A program made the translations under genes and the position numbers. The notes under the pieces are model-generated. The model was given only the letters and a program-made list of their open reading frames with translations. It was not told where the DNA came from and searched no databases. A DNA stretch of 64,000 bases from Cupriavidus nantongensis (lineage in GTDB: Bacteria; Pseudomonadota; Gammaproteobacteria; Burkholderiales; Burkholderiaceae), in contig NZ_CP014844.1 in the NCBI RefSeq assembly GCF_001598055.1, forward strand, positions 3,437,642-3,501,641. Reading direction: 5' to 3'. Shown piece by piece: positions 10,970 through 18,026 of the stretch (positions within the stretch are counted from its first letter, which is position 1; each line of letters opens with the position of its first letter).

Positions 10970-11626
10970 ATGTTCGACCAACGCTTCTTAAAGATTACGC
11001 TCGCCGTCCTGCTGTTCCACGTCGGCCTGCTTTACCTGATCCAGAGCGGCCTGGGCCGCAAGCTCACCGAGGCCGTGATCGCGCCGGAAATCATCGCGCG
11101 CATCATTCCGCTCGAACCGCCCAAGCAGGAGGCCCCGCCCGAGCCACCCAAGCCGAAGCCCAAGCAGGAAACCCCGCCCAAGCAGGTCAAGGTGACCACG
11201 CCCAAGCCAACGCCGCCGCAGCCCAGGCCGGCACCGCAGCCGGTCGCCGACCTGCCGCCGACGCCTTCGGCACCTGAAGCGCCGCCTGCCCCGCCGGCGC
11301 CCCCGGCACCGCCCGAGCCCGCCCCGGCACCGGTGTCGGCCGCGCCGCGCGCGGTCGGCATCGGCGAAATCCAGTGCACGCCGCCGCAACCGAAGTATCC
11401 TTCCCAGTCGCGCCGCATGGGCGAGACCGGCAAGACCGTGGTGCGGCTGACCACCGATGAAAGCGGCAAGGTCGTCAAGACCGCCGTGGTGTCGTCGAGC
11501 GGCTCGTCGCGCCTTGACCAGGCCGCGGTCGACGCCGTGCAGGCGATGCGCTGCAAGCCCTATATGGACAACGGCCGCGCCGTCGCCGTCACGGCGCAGC
11601 AGCCGATCGGCTTCGAGCTGAACTGA
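10970..11626 (+). CDS. tonB: Energy transducer TonB
   Basis: Carries proton-motive-force energy from ExbB/ExbD to outer-membrane receptors for siderophores or heme. The 218 residues show an N-terminal transmembrane anchor (about 9-27), a Pro/Lys then Pro/Ala spacer (about 48-125) built from PPKPKPKQE-like and PAPPAPPAP runs, and a C-terminal TonB domain with PKYPSQSRRMGETG and the MRCKPYMDNGR segment. exbB and exbD follow on the same strand and a Fur box lies upstream, so iron control of the set is likely. No TonB-dependent receptor gene is in the window. Confidence 0.93.
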   Translation: MFDQRFLKITLAVLLFHVGLLYLIQSGLGRKLTEAVIAPEIIARIIPLEPPKQEAPPEPPKPKPKQETPPKQVKVTTPKPTPPQPRPAPQPVADLPPTPSAPEAPPAPPAPPAPPEPAPAPVSAAPRAVGIGEIQCTPPQPKYPSQSRRMGETGKTVVRLTTDESGKVVKTAVVSSSGSSRLDQAAVDAVQAMRCKPYMDNGRAVAVTAQQPIGFELN

Positions 11627-11689
11627 CCGCCCCGGATTTCCGATCTCTGATCTGACCTAAACCAAGCGAACTCACCAGGAAACCAACAC

Positions 11690-12418
11690 ATGCAGGACCT
11701 CGGACTCACCCACCTCTGGTCGCAAGGCGACTTCGTCATGCGTGCGACCGCCATCATTCTGCTGATCATGTCGCTCGCCTCATGGATCGTGATCCTGACC
11801 AAGGCGTGGGATCTGGTGCGCCTGAAGAAGATGGCGCAAGGCGCGGAAAAGCGCTTCTGGCACTCGGACGATTTCGACCACGCGCTGGAAACCCTGGGCG
11901 CCGGCGATGCCAACCCGTTCCGCACGCTCGCCATCGCCGGCAAGGAAGCCGCCCAGCACCACCGCGCCAGCCAGCCGCAGCTGCACGACGTGATGGATAT
12001 CTCCGACTGGCTGACCCGCTCGCTGAAAAGCTCCATCGATGAATCGGTGGCGCGCATGCAATCGGGCCTGGCGGTGCTGGCCTCGGTGGGCTCGACCGCG
12101 CCGTTCGTCGGCCTGTTCGGCACCGTGTGGGGCATCTACCACGCGCTGATCGGCATCGGCGCCTCGGGCGTGCCGACCATCGACAAGGTTGCCGGCCCGG
12201 TGGGCGAGGCGCTGATCATGACCGCCTTCGGCCTGGCCGTGGCAATCCCCGCCGTGCTGGGCTATAACGCCCTCACCCGCGGCAACAAGTCGGTGATCTC
12301 GAAGCTCAACCGCTTTGCCCACGACCTGCACGCCTACTTCGTCACCGGCGCGCGCGTGCGCCCCACCGGCGCCCGCGCCGAGGACGGCACCGTGCGCCTG
12401 GCCGCGGCACAGCGCTAA
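11690..12418 (+). CDS. exbB: Biopolymer transport protein ExbB
   Basis: MotA/TolQ/ExbB proton channel subunit of the TonB motor in the inner membrane. The 242 residues have three hydrophobic helices: about 16-40, 127-150 and 172-195. The conserved VGSTAPFVGLFGTVWGI motif sits at the start of the second helix and the GPVGEALIMTAFGL motif at the third. AGGAAA precedes the ATG. It lies 63 bases after tonB and 21 bases before exbD, consistent with one transcript. Confidence 0.95.
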   Translation: MQDLGLTHLWSQGDFVMRATAIILLIMSLASWIVILTKAWDLVRLKKMAQGAEKRFWHSDDFDHALETLGAGDANPFRTLAIAGKEAAQHHRASQPQLHDVMDISDWLTRSLKSSIDESVARMQSGLAVLASVGSTAPFVGLFGTVWGIYHALIGIGASGVPTIDKVAGPVGEALIMTAFGLAVAIPAVLGYNALTRGNKSVISKLNRFAHDLHAYFVTGARVRPTGARAEDGTVRLAAAQR

Positions 12419-12439
12419 ACCGCAAGCAAGGAAGTCATC

Positions 12440-12853
<414 letters not shown>

Positions 12854-12891
12854 GCAGCAAGCCGGCGCCTGCGGGCGCTGCTGGGAACGAC

Positions 12892-12916
12892 AAAGGGCAC
12901 CTTCGGGTGCCCTTTT
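12892..12916 (+). terminator. Intrinsic terminator after exbD
   Basis: AAAGGGCAC / GTGCCCTTT stem (12892-12900, 12907-12915) with a CTTCGG tetraloop-type loop and a T tract. Confidence 0.85.
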
Positions 12917-13004
12917 GTCATGGTGCCGGCCGCTTGCATACAAACGTCTGCCCGCGCCGCGCCACCGCGACGTAGTCGTTGCCTGAATCTTAGCGAGAGA
13001 CTAT

Positions 13005-13023
13005 TGTAATGATAACAATTCTC
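13005..13023. promoter_or_regulatory. Fur box upstream of hemP
   Basis: The TAATGATAA core plus flanks matches the 19-bp Fur consensus at 14 of 19 positions and lies in an AT-rich island about 90 bp before the hemP start. Together with the box at 10761 it frames the tonB-exbBD and hemP transcripts as iron-regulated. Confidence 0.7.
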
Positions 13024-13112
13024 ATTTAATATTCTTCCATCGACTGCGCCAGGCGCGGCATCGCCGCCCCGGATCGCACTCCCCTTACTCTCCTATCGCA
13101 GAACGGAGCCAG

Positions 13113-13445
13113 ATGATGAGCACTCTTTCCCTGCCACTGTCGCAACCCCGTGAAGTCACCCGCCGCCGCCTGTCGCTGCGCCGCGTCGACGTGGCCGCGC
13201 AGCCGCGCCGGGACGCCGGCGCCAAGACCGCGCCGTCGGCGATCGCCTCGGTCAAGTCCGCCGTGGCCGCCCTACCGGCGCGCCTGGAAGCGCTGGTGCG
13301 CGACAGCCTGAGCTCGGCGCCCGCCGGCGAGCCGGTGGCGCTGGACGCGATCATGCGCGGTGCCAGCACGCTGCCGATCCTGCACAACGGCGAGGTCTAT
13401 ACGCTGCGCGTGACGCGCTATGGGAAGCTGATCCTGACCAAATGA
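13113..13445 (+). CDS. hemP: Hemin uptake protein HemP
   Basis: Small protein of the HemP family (PF10636), in Burkholderiales linked to activation of heme uptake genes (HmuP-type). The 110 residues end in the diagnostic block HNGEVYTLRVTRYGKLILTK; the N-terminal 60 residues are Arg/Ala-rich and poorly conserved, longer than the ~60-residue core of most HemP proteins. The ATG at 13113 (or the adjacent one at 13116) follows GGAG. A Fur box sits upstream. The gene is followed by a hairpin-rich untranslated stretch and a strong terminator, not by receptor genes. Confidence 0.85.
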   Translation: MMSTLSLPLSQPREVTRRRLSLRRVDVAAQPRRDAGAKTAPSAIASVKSAVAALPARLEALVRDSLSSAPAGEPVALDAIMRGASTLPILHNGEVYTLRVTRYGKLILTK

Positions 13446-13448
13446 CTC

Positions 13449-13684
13449 GGCCCCGCGGCGATTCCGCAAGAAGACAGCCAGGGTTAGCGATTCGAAACCC
13501 GCGCCAGGCGCGGACGCCACGAACGTGGCAGTAAAGACTTTTGTGGGGACCACCTCGGAACGAGGTGTTGGGCAGTAGCCAGGTATGCGTGCCGCGGGCG
13601 GGAGTCAGACCCCACGCCAGGCCGGCCGTACCCAGCCATGCCCTCTTTTATGCCGCCCCGCAGGCCGTGCCTGCGGGGCTTTTT
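13449..13684 (+). ncRNA. Candidate structured RNA or hairpin-rich 3' UTR of hemP
   Basis: The ~210 bases after hemP have no supported ORF but several perfect short hairpins in tandem: CCGCGC/GCGCGG (13499-13513), GCCAC/GTGGC (13516-13529) and CACCTCG/CGAGGTG (13551-13567). The last is inside an outer GTGGGG/CCCCAC pair (13543-13548 with 13610-13615). A strong intrinsic terminator closes the stretch. This layout suits a discrete stable RNA, possibly released from the iron-controlled hemP transcript. I see no signature of 6S, tmRNA, RNase P or SRP RNA. The call rests on folding by eye only. Confidence 0.35.
13655..13684 (+). terminator. Strong intrinsic terminator
   Basis: Perfect 11-bp stem GCCCCGCAGGC / GCCTGCGGGGC with a CGT loop and a T5 tract. 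It ends the hemP-side transcript just before the convergent GlcG-like gene. Confidence 0.9.
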
Positions 13685-13714
13685 CATGCGCCGGCGCCAG
13701 CGCCGGCGCTTGCC

Positions 13715-14122
13715 TTACAGGCCCAGCGCGGCGATGCCGGCACGCGCGACCTGCGCGTCCTCGGTCGACTTCACGCCGGACACGCCGACGGCGCCGACCA
13801 CCTGCTCGTTGCAGACGATGGGCACGCCGCCCTCCAGCATGCCCTGCAGCACCGGCGCGGTCATGAACGAGTAGCGGCCGTTGTTGATCATGTCTTCGTA
13901 GACCTTCGACTCACGGCGGCCCAGCGCCGAGGTACGGGCCTTCTCGCCGGCGATATAGGCCGAGATCGGCGCGGCGCCGTCCAGGCGCTGCATGGCCAGC
14001 ATATGGCCGCCGTCGTCGACCACGACGATCGACACGGCCCAGTGATGGTTCTTTGCCTCGGTTTCCGCTGCGGCCATGATCTTCTTCACGTCGTCTGCCG
14101 TCAGAACCGTCTTTTGCTGCAT
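13715..14122 (-). CDS. GlcG/HbpS-family heme-binding-type protein
   Basis: A 135-residue single-domain protein of the Haem_degrading/GlcG family (PF03928, formerly DUF336). Visible family features are VVVDDGGHMLAMQRLDGA in the first half, YIAGEKARTSALGR in the middle and GGVPI...GAVGVSG at the end. Members bind heme or cobalamin-like ligands or accompany glycolate genes, and the exact role here is not known. Its position beside hemP favours a heme link. The ATG at 14122 has AGGAGA upstream; the frame is open further upstream but runs into a poly-C tract. Confidence 0.82.
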   Translation of the reverse strand: MQQKTVLTADDVKKIMAAAETEAKNHHWAVSIVVVDDGGHMLAMQRLDGAAPISAYIAGEKARTSALGRRESKVYEDMINNGRYSFMTAPVLQGMLEGGVPIVCNEQVVGAVGVSGVKSTEDAQVARAGIAALGL

Positions 14123-14206
14123 GCCACTCTCCTGGTCATTGATTTGGATTGAGGCCGAAGTATAGCGCCGCACCTGTGCCACCGTCATGGCAGGCGACCC
14201 GCCGTG

Positions 14207-14217
14207 CCCCCCCCCCC
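14207..14217. repeat. Poly-C homopolymer of 11
   Basis: Eleven consecutive C residues flanked by CCGTG and GCACGG, upstream of the GlcG-like gene start (14122). Long G/C homopolymers are prone to slippage in cells and to miscalls in sequencing. Confidence 0.9.
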
Positions 14218-14236
14218 GCACGGTACCCACCACGGC

Positions 14237-14258
14237 AAAATGGCCCGCGAGCGGGCCA
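14237..14258 (-). terminator. Intrinsic terminator after the 12-residue-repeat gene
   Basis: TGGCCCGC / GCGGGCCA stem (14241-14258, two-base loop), followed on the minus strand by TTTT. Confidence 0.75.
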
Positions 14259-14287
14259 TCGATCATGCGAGGATTGCAGCAGTGCGC

Positions 14288-14545
14288 TCAGGCACCATCG
14301 GTGAACGGATCCGGCTTGCCGATCCTGGCGCCATCGGTATACGGGTCGGTCTTGCCGACGCGCGCGCCATCGGTGAACGGGTCGGGCTTGCCGACCTTGG
14401 CGCCATCGGTGTACGGGTCGACTGCGCCGACCTTGGCGCCGTCGAGATACGGGTCGACCTTGCCGACCGCGGCGAACGAGGCGGTGGACGCAGTGCCCAG
14501 GAACGCCAGTGCGGCGGCGGCAATCACGGCTTGTTTGATCTTCAT
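14288..14545 (-). CDS. Small exported protein made of five 12-residue repeats
   Basis: An 85-residue protein I cannot assign to a family. Residues 1-26 form a good Sec signal peptide (MKIKQ, hydrophobic core, ASFA cleavage site). The rest is five tandem 12-residue units of the form VGKxDPYTDGAK (27-38, 39-50, 51-62, 63-74 and a final 11-residue unit at 75-85). The mature chain is thus almost pure repeat, with acidic and Gly-rich turns of the DPYTDG type that could bind metal ions. The start ATG at 14545 follows AAGGGGA. A terminator lies directly downstream, so it is monocistronic. Function unknown. Confidence 0.75.
   Translation of the reverse strand: MKIKQAVIAAAALAFLGTASTASFAAVGKVDPYLDGAKVGAVDPYTDGAKVGKPDPFTDGARVGKTDPYTDGARIGKPDPFTDGA
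14291..14467 (-). repeat. Five tandem 36-bp coding repeats
   Basis: Direct repeats of 36 bp (last one 33 bp), each encoding a 12-residue unit. The copies differ mainly at the codons for residues 3-4 and 7, so they are diverged rather than freshly expanded. Confidence 0.85.
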
Positions 14546-14750
14546 GAGATTCCCCTTGCTTCTTGGTTGGTCACGGCATCGCACGCCAGATAAATCAGCG
14601 TCATCGCGATGTCACACAAGTAGTTTAGGGAAAACCCTTACGCAGATGCAGGTGATGCTTTGAGCAGTCTGTTCAAATATTTTGACCTCGATCAAATTGC
14701 GCCAGAAAGCCCGGAACCAGCCCGGCATCGTTATGTCGCAATGCAGCGCC

Positions 14751-14784
14751 AAAAGGAAAGGGCCCGCAAGCGGGCCCTTTCCTT
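14751..14784 (-). terminator. Intrinsic terminator after the YYGPP-repeat gene
   Basis: Perfect 15-bp stem AAGGAAAGGGCCCGC / GCGGGCCCTTTCCTT with a 2-base loop, followed on the minus strand by T-rich sequence. Confidence 0.85.
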
Positions 14785-14805
14785 CAGGACAAAGCGGATC
14801 GAAGA

Positions 14806-15156
14806 TCAGTCGCGCCACCTGCCGTGACCGTGACCATGCCCGTGGCCGCGGTGATAGCCCGGCGGGCCATAGTAGCCGCGGTGACCGCCGTAATAGCGCG
14901 GCGGACCGTAATAGCCAGGACCGTAGTAGACCGGGCGCGGGCGAACCACCACCGGCGGCGGACCGTAATAGACCGGAGCCGGTGCCACCACGACGGGCGG
15001 CGGACCATAGTAGGCCGGAGCGGGCGGATAATACGCCGGCGCACCGATCACCACGCCCGGAACGCCGACGGACACGCCAACGCTGACATGGGCCATGGCT
15101 GCGCCAGACGCCAACCCGGCGGCAATACCGAATGCTGCAAGCCACCAACGTTTCAT
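14806..15156 (-). CDS. Exported Pro/Tyr/Gly-rich PXPV-type repeat protein
   Basis: A 116-residue low-complexity protein. Residues 1-22 are a signal peptide (AMA cleavage site). The mature part holds repeated VYYGPPPVVV and YYGPP units and a His/Gly tail (RGHGHGHGHGRW) that could bind metal ions. PXPV-repeat exported proteins of this kind are common in Burkholderiales and have no defined function. It has its own terminator and lies upstream of another small exported repeat protein on the same strand. Confidence 0.75.
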   Translation of the reverse strand: MKRWWLAAFGIAAGLASGAAMAHVSVGVSVGVPGVVIGAPAYYPPAPAYYGPPPVVVAPAPVYYGPPPVVVRPRPVYYGPGYYGPPRYYGGHRGYYGPPGYHRGHGHGHGHGRWRD

Positions 15157-15410
15157 ATCCGCCTCTCAAAGTGGGATTTCTCGTAACTGGTATTGTAGGG
15201 GTTCGGAAATTTCCAGGTGCAACGGCGCACACGACATTGTTACCAGCCGTAACAGTGTCGTCACTTTTCGCGCGAGGCTGGTCTGAGGGGCTCGGCGTGT
15301 TGGCGTCCCGCCCTTCGATCTAAGCCGCAGCTTGCATCCGCGATGCGCAGCCACCACAATATCGGGCTTGCCGCGCGCTGCAGCAACAGGAATCCAGACG
15401 CAGCGCTCGC

Positions 15411-15718
15411 GCCCGAGTGGTGAAATCGGTAGACACAAGGGACTTGAAAATTTGAGCCTTCGGGGGGAAACGCCCGAAGTGACGCCCGTCAAAGTCGGCG
15501 AACGCCCTGGATCCATCGTATCCGAGCCAACGCCGAGCCAAGCCCGACCGCATGGCCGGGAAGGTGTAGAGAGCAGACGGCGGGCACCTACGGCCGCGAG
15601 GCTATGGTGAAGGCGTGCTCCAGACCACGAACAGCGTCCGCGCTGGCGGCGAAAGCCGAAGTGGGAAGAAAATCCCTCGCCGCAAGGCGTGCCGGTTCGA
15701 TTCCGGCCTCGGGCACCA
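15411..15718 (+). tRNA. tRNA-Leu(UAA), interrupted by a group I intron
   Basis: Exon 1 is 15411-15445 and exon 2 is 15669-15718. Joined they give an 85-nt class II tRNA: acceptor stem GCCCGAG/CTCGGGC, D arm with AAATCGGTAGA, anticodon stem AGGGA/TCCCT with loop CTTAAAA (anticodon TAA), a variable arm CGCCGCAAGGCG, the T arm GGTTCGATTCC and an encoded CCA end. The closest well-known relative is E. coli leuZ. The intron lies between anticodon bases 34 and 35, the same site used in cyanobacterial tRNA-Leu(UAA). Unspliced, the gene cannot make a working tRNA, so removal of the intron is needed for decoding UUA, and UUG by wobble. Confidence 0.93.
15446..15668 (+). ncRNA. Group I intron (IC3-like) in the tRNA-Leu anticodon loop
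   Basis: A 223-nt intron with no ORF. It starts after U34, where exon bases CUU can pair with intron GAG (15454-15456) to give the U-G pair of P1, and it ends in G15668. P2 is CTTCGGG/CCCGAAG with a GAAA-type loop (15458-15479 region). Blocks ACGCCGAGCCAAGC, GGTGTAGAGA and CTATGGTGAAGGC match the Azoarcus tRNA-Ile ribozyme almost exactly. P7 is GAGCA (15571-15575) with TGCTC (15616-15620), where Azoarcus has GACTA/TAGTC, a compensatory change. A P9-type hairpin GGC-GAAA-GCC lies near the 3' end. Comparison with Azoarcus is from memory. Confidence 0.92.
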
Positions 15719-15801
15719 ATTCCGGTCGACAGCCTTTGCATGGCGGCGACCGCTGCGAGCCGCTGGTCGCTCTGACGGCTGCCGCATCCGTGCAGTAAAA
15801 C

Positions 15802-15825
15802 AAAAAGGGGGCCATCGCCCCCTTT
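15802..15825 (-). terminator. Terminator between tRNA-Leu and yeiH-like gene
   Basis: AAAGGGGGC / GCCCCCTTT stem with a 4-base loop. The T-rich tail is on the minus strand (downstream of the exporter gene), but the hairpin may also stop the convergent tRNA-Leu transcript. Confidence 0.75.
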
Positions 15826-15849
15826 CCCCTCGGCGCCCGGCTGACGCCG

Positions 15850-16962
15850 TCACGCCATGGCGTAGCACATCAGCGCCCCTACCCCGATCAGGAACACGAA
15901 CAGCACCCCTGCCAGCGCCAGCGGCTTGCGGCCGGCGCGCACCAGGTCGCCGATGCGGGTGTGCAGGCCGATCGCCAGCATCGCGCAGGCCAGCAGCCAG
16001 TTGTCCAGCGCGATCAGCGGCGCCTTCCAGGCAGCGGGCACGGCCCCGGCCGAGTTCACCGCCATCACCGCGACAAAGCCCACCGCGAACCACGGCACCG
16101 ACTTCATGATGCCGCGCAGGCGGCCGGCGCCGGCGCCGGAGCCCGACTCGGCCGCTTGCGAGCCGCCCTGCGGCCACAGCGCCATCACCAGCAGCAGCGG
16201 GCCCAGGGCCAGCACGCGCACCATCTTGGCCACCACGGCGGCGTCGGCGGTCGGCTCGCTGATCATCTTGCCGGCGGCGATCACCTGCGCCACCTCGTGC
16301 AGCGTCGCCCCGGTGAAGATGCCGAACATGCGCTCGCTGACGGCCCAGTGCCAGTGGCCCGTGGCCAGTTCGTACAGGTAGGGATAGAGCAGCATGCCGA
16401 CGGTGCCGAACAGCACCACCGTCGCCACTGCCACCGCAGTCTGCTTGTCGTCGGTGCGCACCACCGACGACACCGCGATGGCCGCGGCGGCGCCGCAGAT
16501 GGCGCTGCCGGAACTGACCAGGATCGCCTCGCGGCGGCTCAGCCCGAAGAAACTTGTGCCGACCCAGGTACCGAACAGCAGCGTGGCGACCAGCATGGTC
16601 AGCGGCACGGCGATGCCCGGCAGGCCCAGCGCGACGATCGAGGCGAAGGTCAGGCGCAGCCCGTACAACGCCACGCCCAGCCGCAGCAGATAGTGCCGCG
16701 CTACCTGCATGCCGGGGGCCAGCGGCGCCAGCCAATGGCGCGGCAGCGTATTGGCCGCGACCATGCCGGCGCACATGGCCAGCGTCAGCGCGCTGAGCCC
16801 GTAGCGCGATACCGCCGGATGCTCGGCCAGCGCAATCGCCAGCCAGGCGATGCCGCCCAGCGGCAGCAGCGTCAGCAAGCGCTGCGACCAGGGCGGCGGC
16901 AAGGCCGCCGCGGCAGTTGGCGCGGTGACCGGAGTGGTGCGGGGGCTGGAGACGGAAGACAT
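15850..16962 (-). CDS. YeiH/UPF0324 family putative sulfate exporter
   Basis: Integral membrane protein of 370 residues with about ten hydrophobic helices, family Cons_hypoth698 (PF03601). Conserved stretches seen are RLGVALYGLRLTF, SSGSAICGAAAAIA, FGIFTGATLHEVAQV and the C-terminal LIGVGALMCY. The family is annotated as a sulfate/sulfite-type exporter on limited evidence. It is divergent from a LysR-type gene across a 99-bp region with stacked palindromes, the same arrangement as yeiH-yeiE in E. coli, so the neighbour very likely controls it. Confidence 0.9.
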   Translation of the reverse strand: MSSVSSPRTTPVTAPTAAAALPPPWSQRLLTLLPLGGIAWLAIALAEHPAVSRYGLSALTLAMCAGMVAANTLPRHWLAPLAPGMQVARHYLLRLGVALYGLRLTFASIVALGLPGIAVPLTMLVATLLFGTWVGTSFFGLSRREAILVSSGSAICGAAAAIAVSSVVRTDDKQTAVAVATVVLFGTVGMLLYPYLYELATGHWHWAVSERMFGIFTGATLHEVAQVIAAGKMISEPTADAAVVAKMVRVLALGPLLLVMALWPQGGSQAAESGSGAGAGRLRGIMKSVPWFAVGFVAVMAVNSAGAVPAAWKAPLIALDNWLLACAMLAIGLHTRIGDLVRAGRKPLALAGVLFVFLIGVGALMCYAMA

Positions 16963-17015
16963 GGCAGGCTCGGGTTGGTGTGCTTTAGTGACTCAAGCGT
17001 AATGGCGCCCACCTA

Positions 17016-17055
17016 ACCCGTAAAACGGGTAATATCGTTATGCGTTATTGATATT
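17016..17055. promoter_or_regulatory. Stacked inverted repeats in the LysR/yeiH-like divergent promoter
   Basis: Two adjacent dyads: ACCCGT-AAA-ACGGGT (17016-17030) and AATATC...GATATT (17031-17036 with 17050-17055). They abut exactly and end 6 bp before the LysR start codon, a typical place for an autoregulating LysR site. The second dyad has the T-N11-A spacing style of LysR boxes. The binding protein is inferred. Confidence 0.55.
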
Positions 17056-17061
17056 TTCGAT

Positions 17062-18003
17062 ATGGACCTCCACCCCCACCCGCCAGCCGCGCCGCGGCCG
17101 GAGCAGCGCCCGCTGCGCCTGACGCTGCGCCAGTTGTCCGTCTTTGTCGCGGTGGCTCAGCATGGCAGCACCATGGCGGCAGCCCAGGCGCTGGCGATGT
17201 CGCAGTCAGCGGTCAGCGCGTCGCTGGCGGAGCTGGAGCGCGCGCTGGACAGCCCGCTGTTCGACCGCATCGCGCGCCGTCTCAGCATCAATGAGACCGG
17301 TCGGCAATTTTTTCCGCGCGCGCTGTCGCTGCTGGACCAGGCGCAGGAGCTGGAGCGTTTTGCCACCCAGACCGGGGTCCAGCTGCGCATCGCCGCCAGC
17401 AACACCATCGGCAGCTATATGCTGCCGCCGCTGCTGGCGGGCTTCCGCCACTCGCGCAGCGGCCCGTGCACGCTGGACCTGCGCATTGGCAATACCCGCG
17501 AGGTGCTGCAGTCGCTGCTGCAGTTCGAAGCCGATATCGGCCTGGTCGAAGGCGCCAGCCATGAACGCGACCTGCGCAGCGTGCGCTGGTGCGACGACGA
17601 GATGGTGGTGATCGTCGGCCCGTCCCATCCGCTGGCCGCGGCGCCGCATGACCTGGTCGCCCTGCGCGATGCCGAGTGGATCGTGCGCGAGCCCGGCTCG
17701 GGCACGCGCGAGGTGATCGAGGAGCGGCTGGTGCCGCTGCTCGGGGAGCTGCGCTTCGCGCTGGAACTGGGCAATGCCGAGGCCATCAAGCGCGCGGTGA
17801 TGAGCGGCTTTGGCGTCAGCTGCCTGTCGCTGCATGTGGTGCGCGACGAACTGGAGCGCGGCACGCTGGTGGCGATCCGCGACGGCCTGCCGCGCATTGT
17901 GCGCCCGCTGCAACTGGTGGTGCACCAGGACAAGTTCCCGACCCAGGGGCTGCTGGCATTCACCGAATACCTGCGCACCATGGCGCCGCGCATCGGCGCC
18001 TGA
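17062..18003 (+). CDS. LysR-family transcriptional regulator (YeiE-like)
   Basis: A 313-residue LysR-type regulator: a winged helix-turn-helix at about 20-80 (LTLRQLSVFVAVAQHGSTMAAA, then SQSAVSASLAELERAL) and a substrate-binding domain after about residue 105 (LRIAASNTIGSYMLPPLL). It is divergently placed against the yeiH-like exporter, as yeiE is in enterics, so control of that gene and itself is the likely job. The coinducer is unknown. The first 20 residues are Pro-rich and lie before the domain, so the ATG at 17062 is the only suitable nearby ATG. Confidence 0.93.
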   Translation: MDLHPHPPAAPRPEQRPLRLTLRQLSVFVAVAQHGSTMAAAQALAMSQSAVSASLAELERALDSPLFDRIARRLSINETGRQFFPRALSLLDQAQELERFATQTGVQLRIAASNTIGSYMLPPLLAGFRHSRSGPCTLDLRIGNTREVLQSLLQFEADIGLVEGASHERDLRSVRWCDDEMVVIVGPSHPLAAAPHDLVALRDAEWIVREPGSGTREVIEERLVPLLGELRFALELGNAEAIKRAVMSGFGVSCLSLHVVRDELERGTLVAIRDGLPRIVRPLQLVVHQDKFPTQGLLAFTEYLRTMAPRIGA

Positions 18004-18026
18004 ACGGTGCCCCGCCGGAATACCCC

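Noticed and set aside
13449..13684. Possible 6S, RNase P, tmRNA or SRP RNA
   Set aside because: None of the conserved core sequences of these RNAs could be found; kept only as an unassigned structured candidate.
14291..14467. Five 36-bp repeats as a CRISPR
   Set aside because: Repeats are contiguous without spacers and encode a repeated peptide.
15332..15720. Protein-coding frames across the tRNA-Leu intron region
   Set aside because: They cross tRNA and ribozyme sequence, have no ribosome-binding sites, and the RNA reading explains every conserved block.
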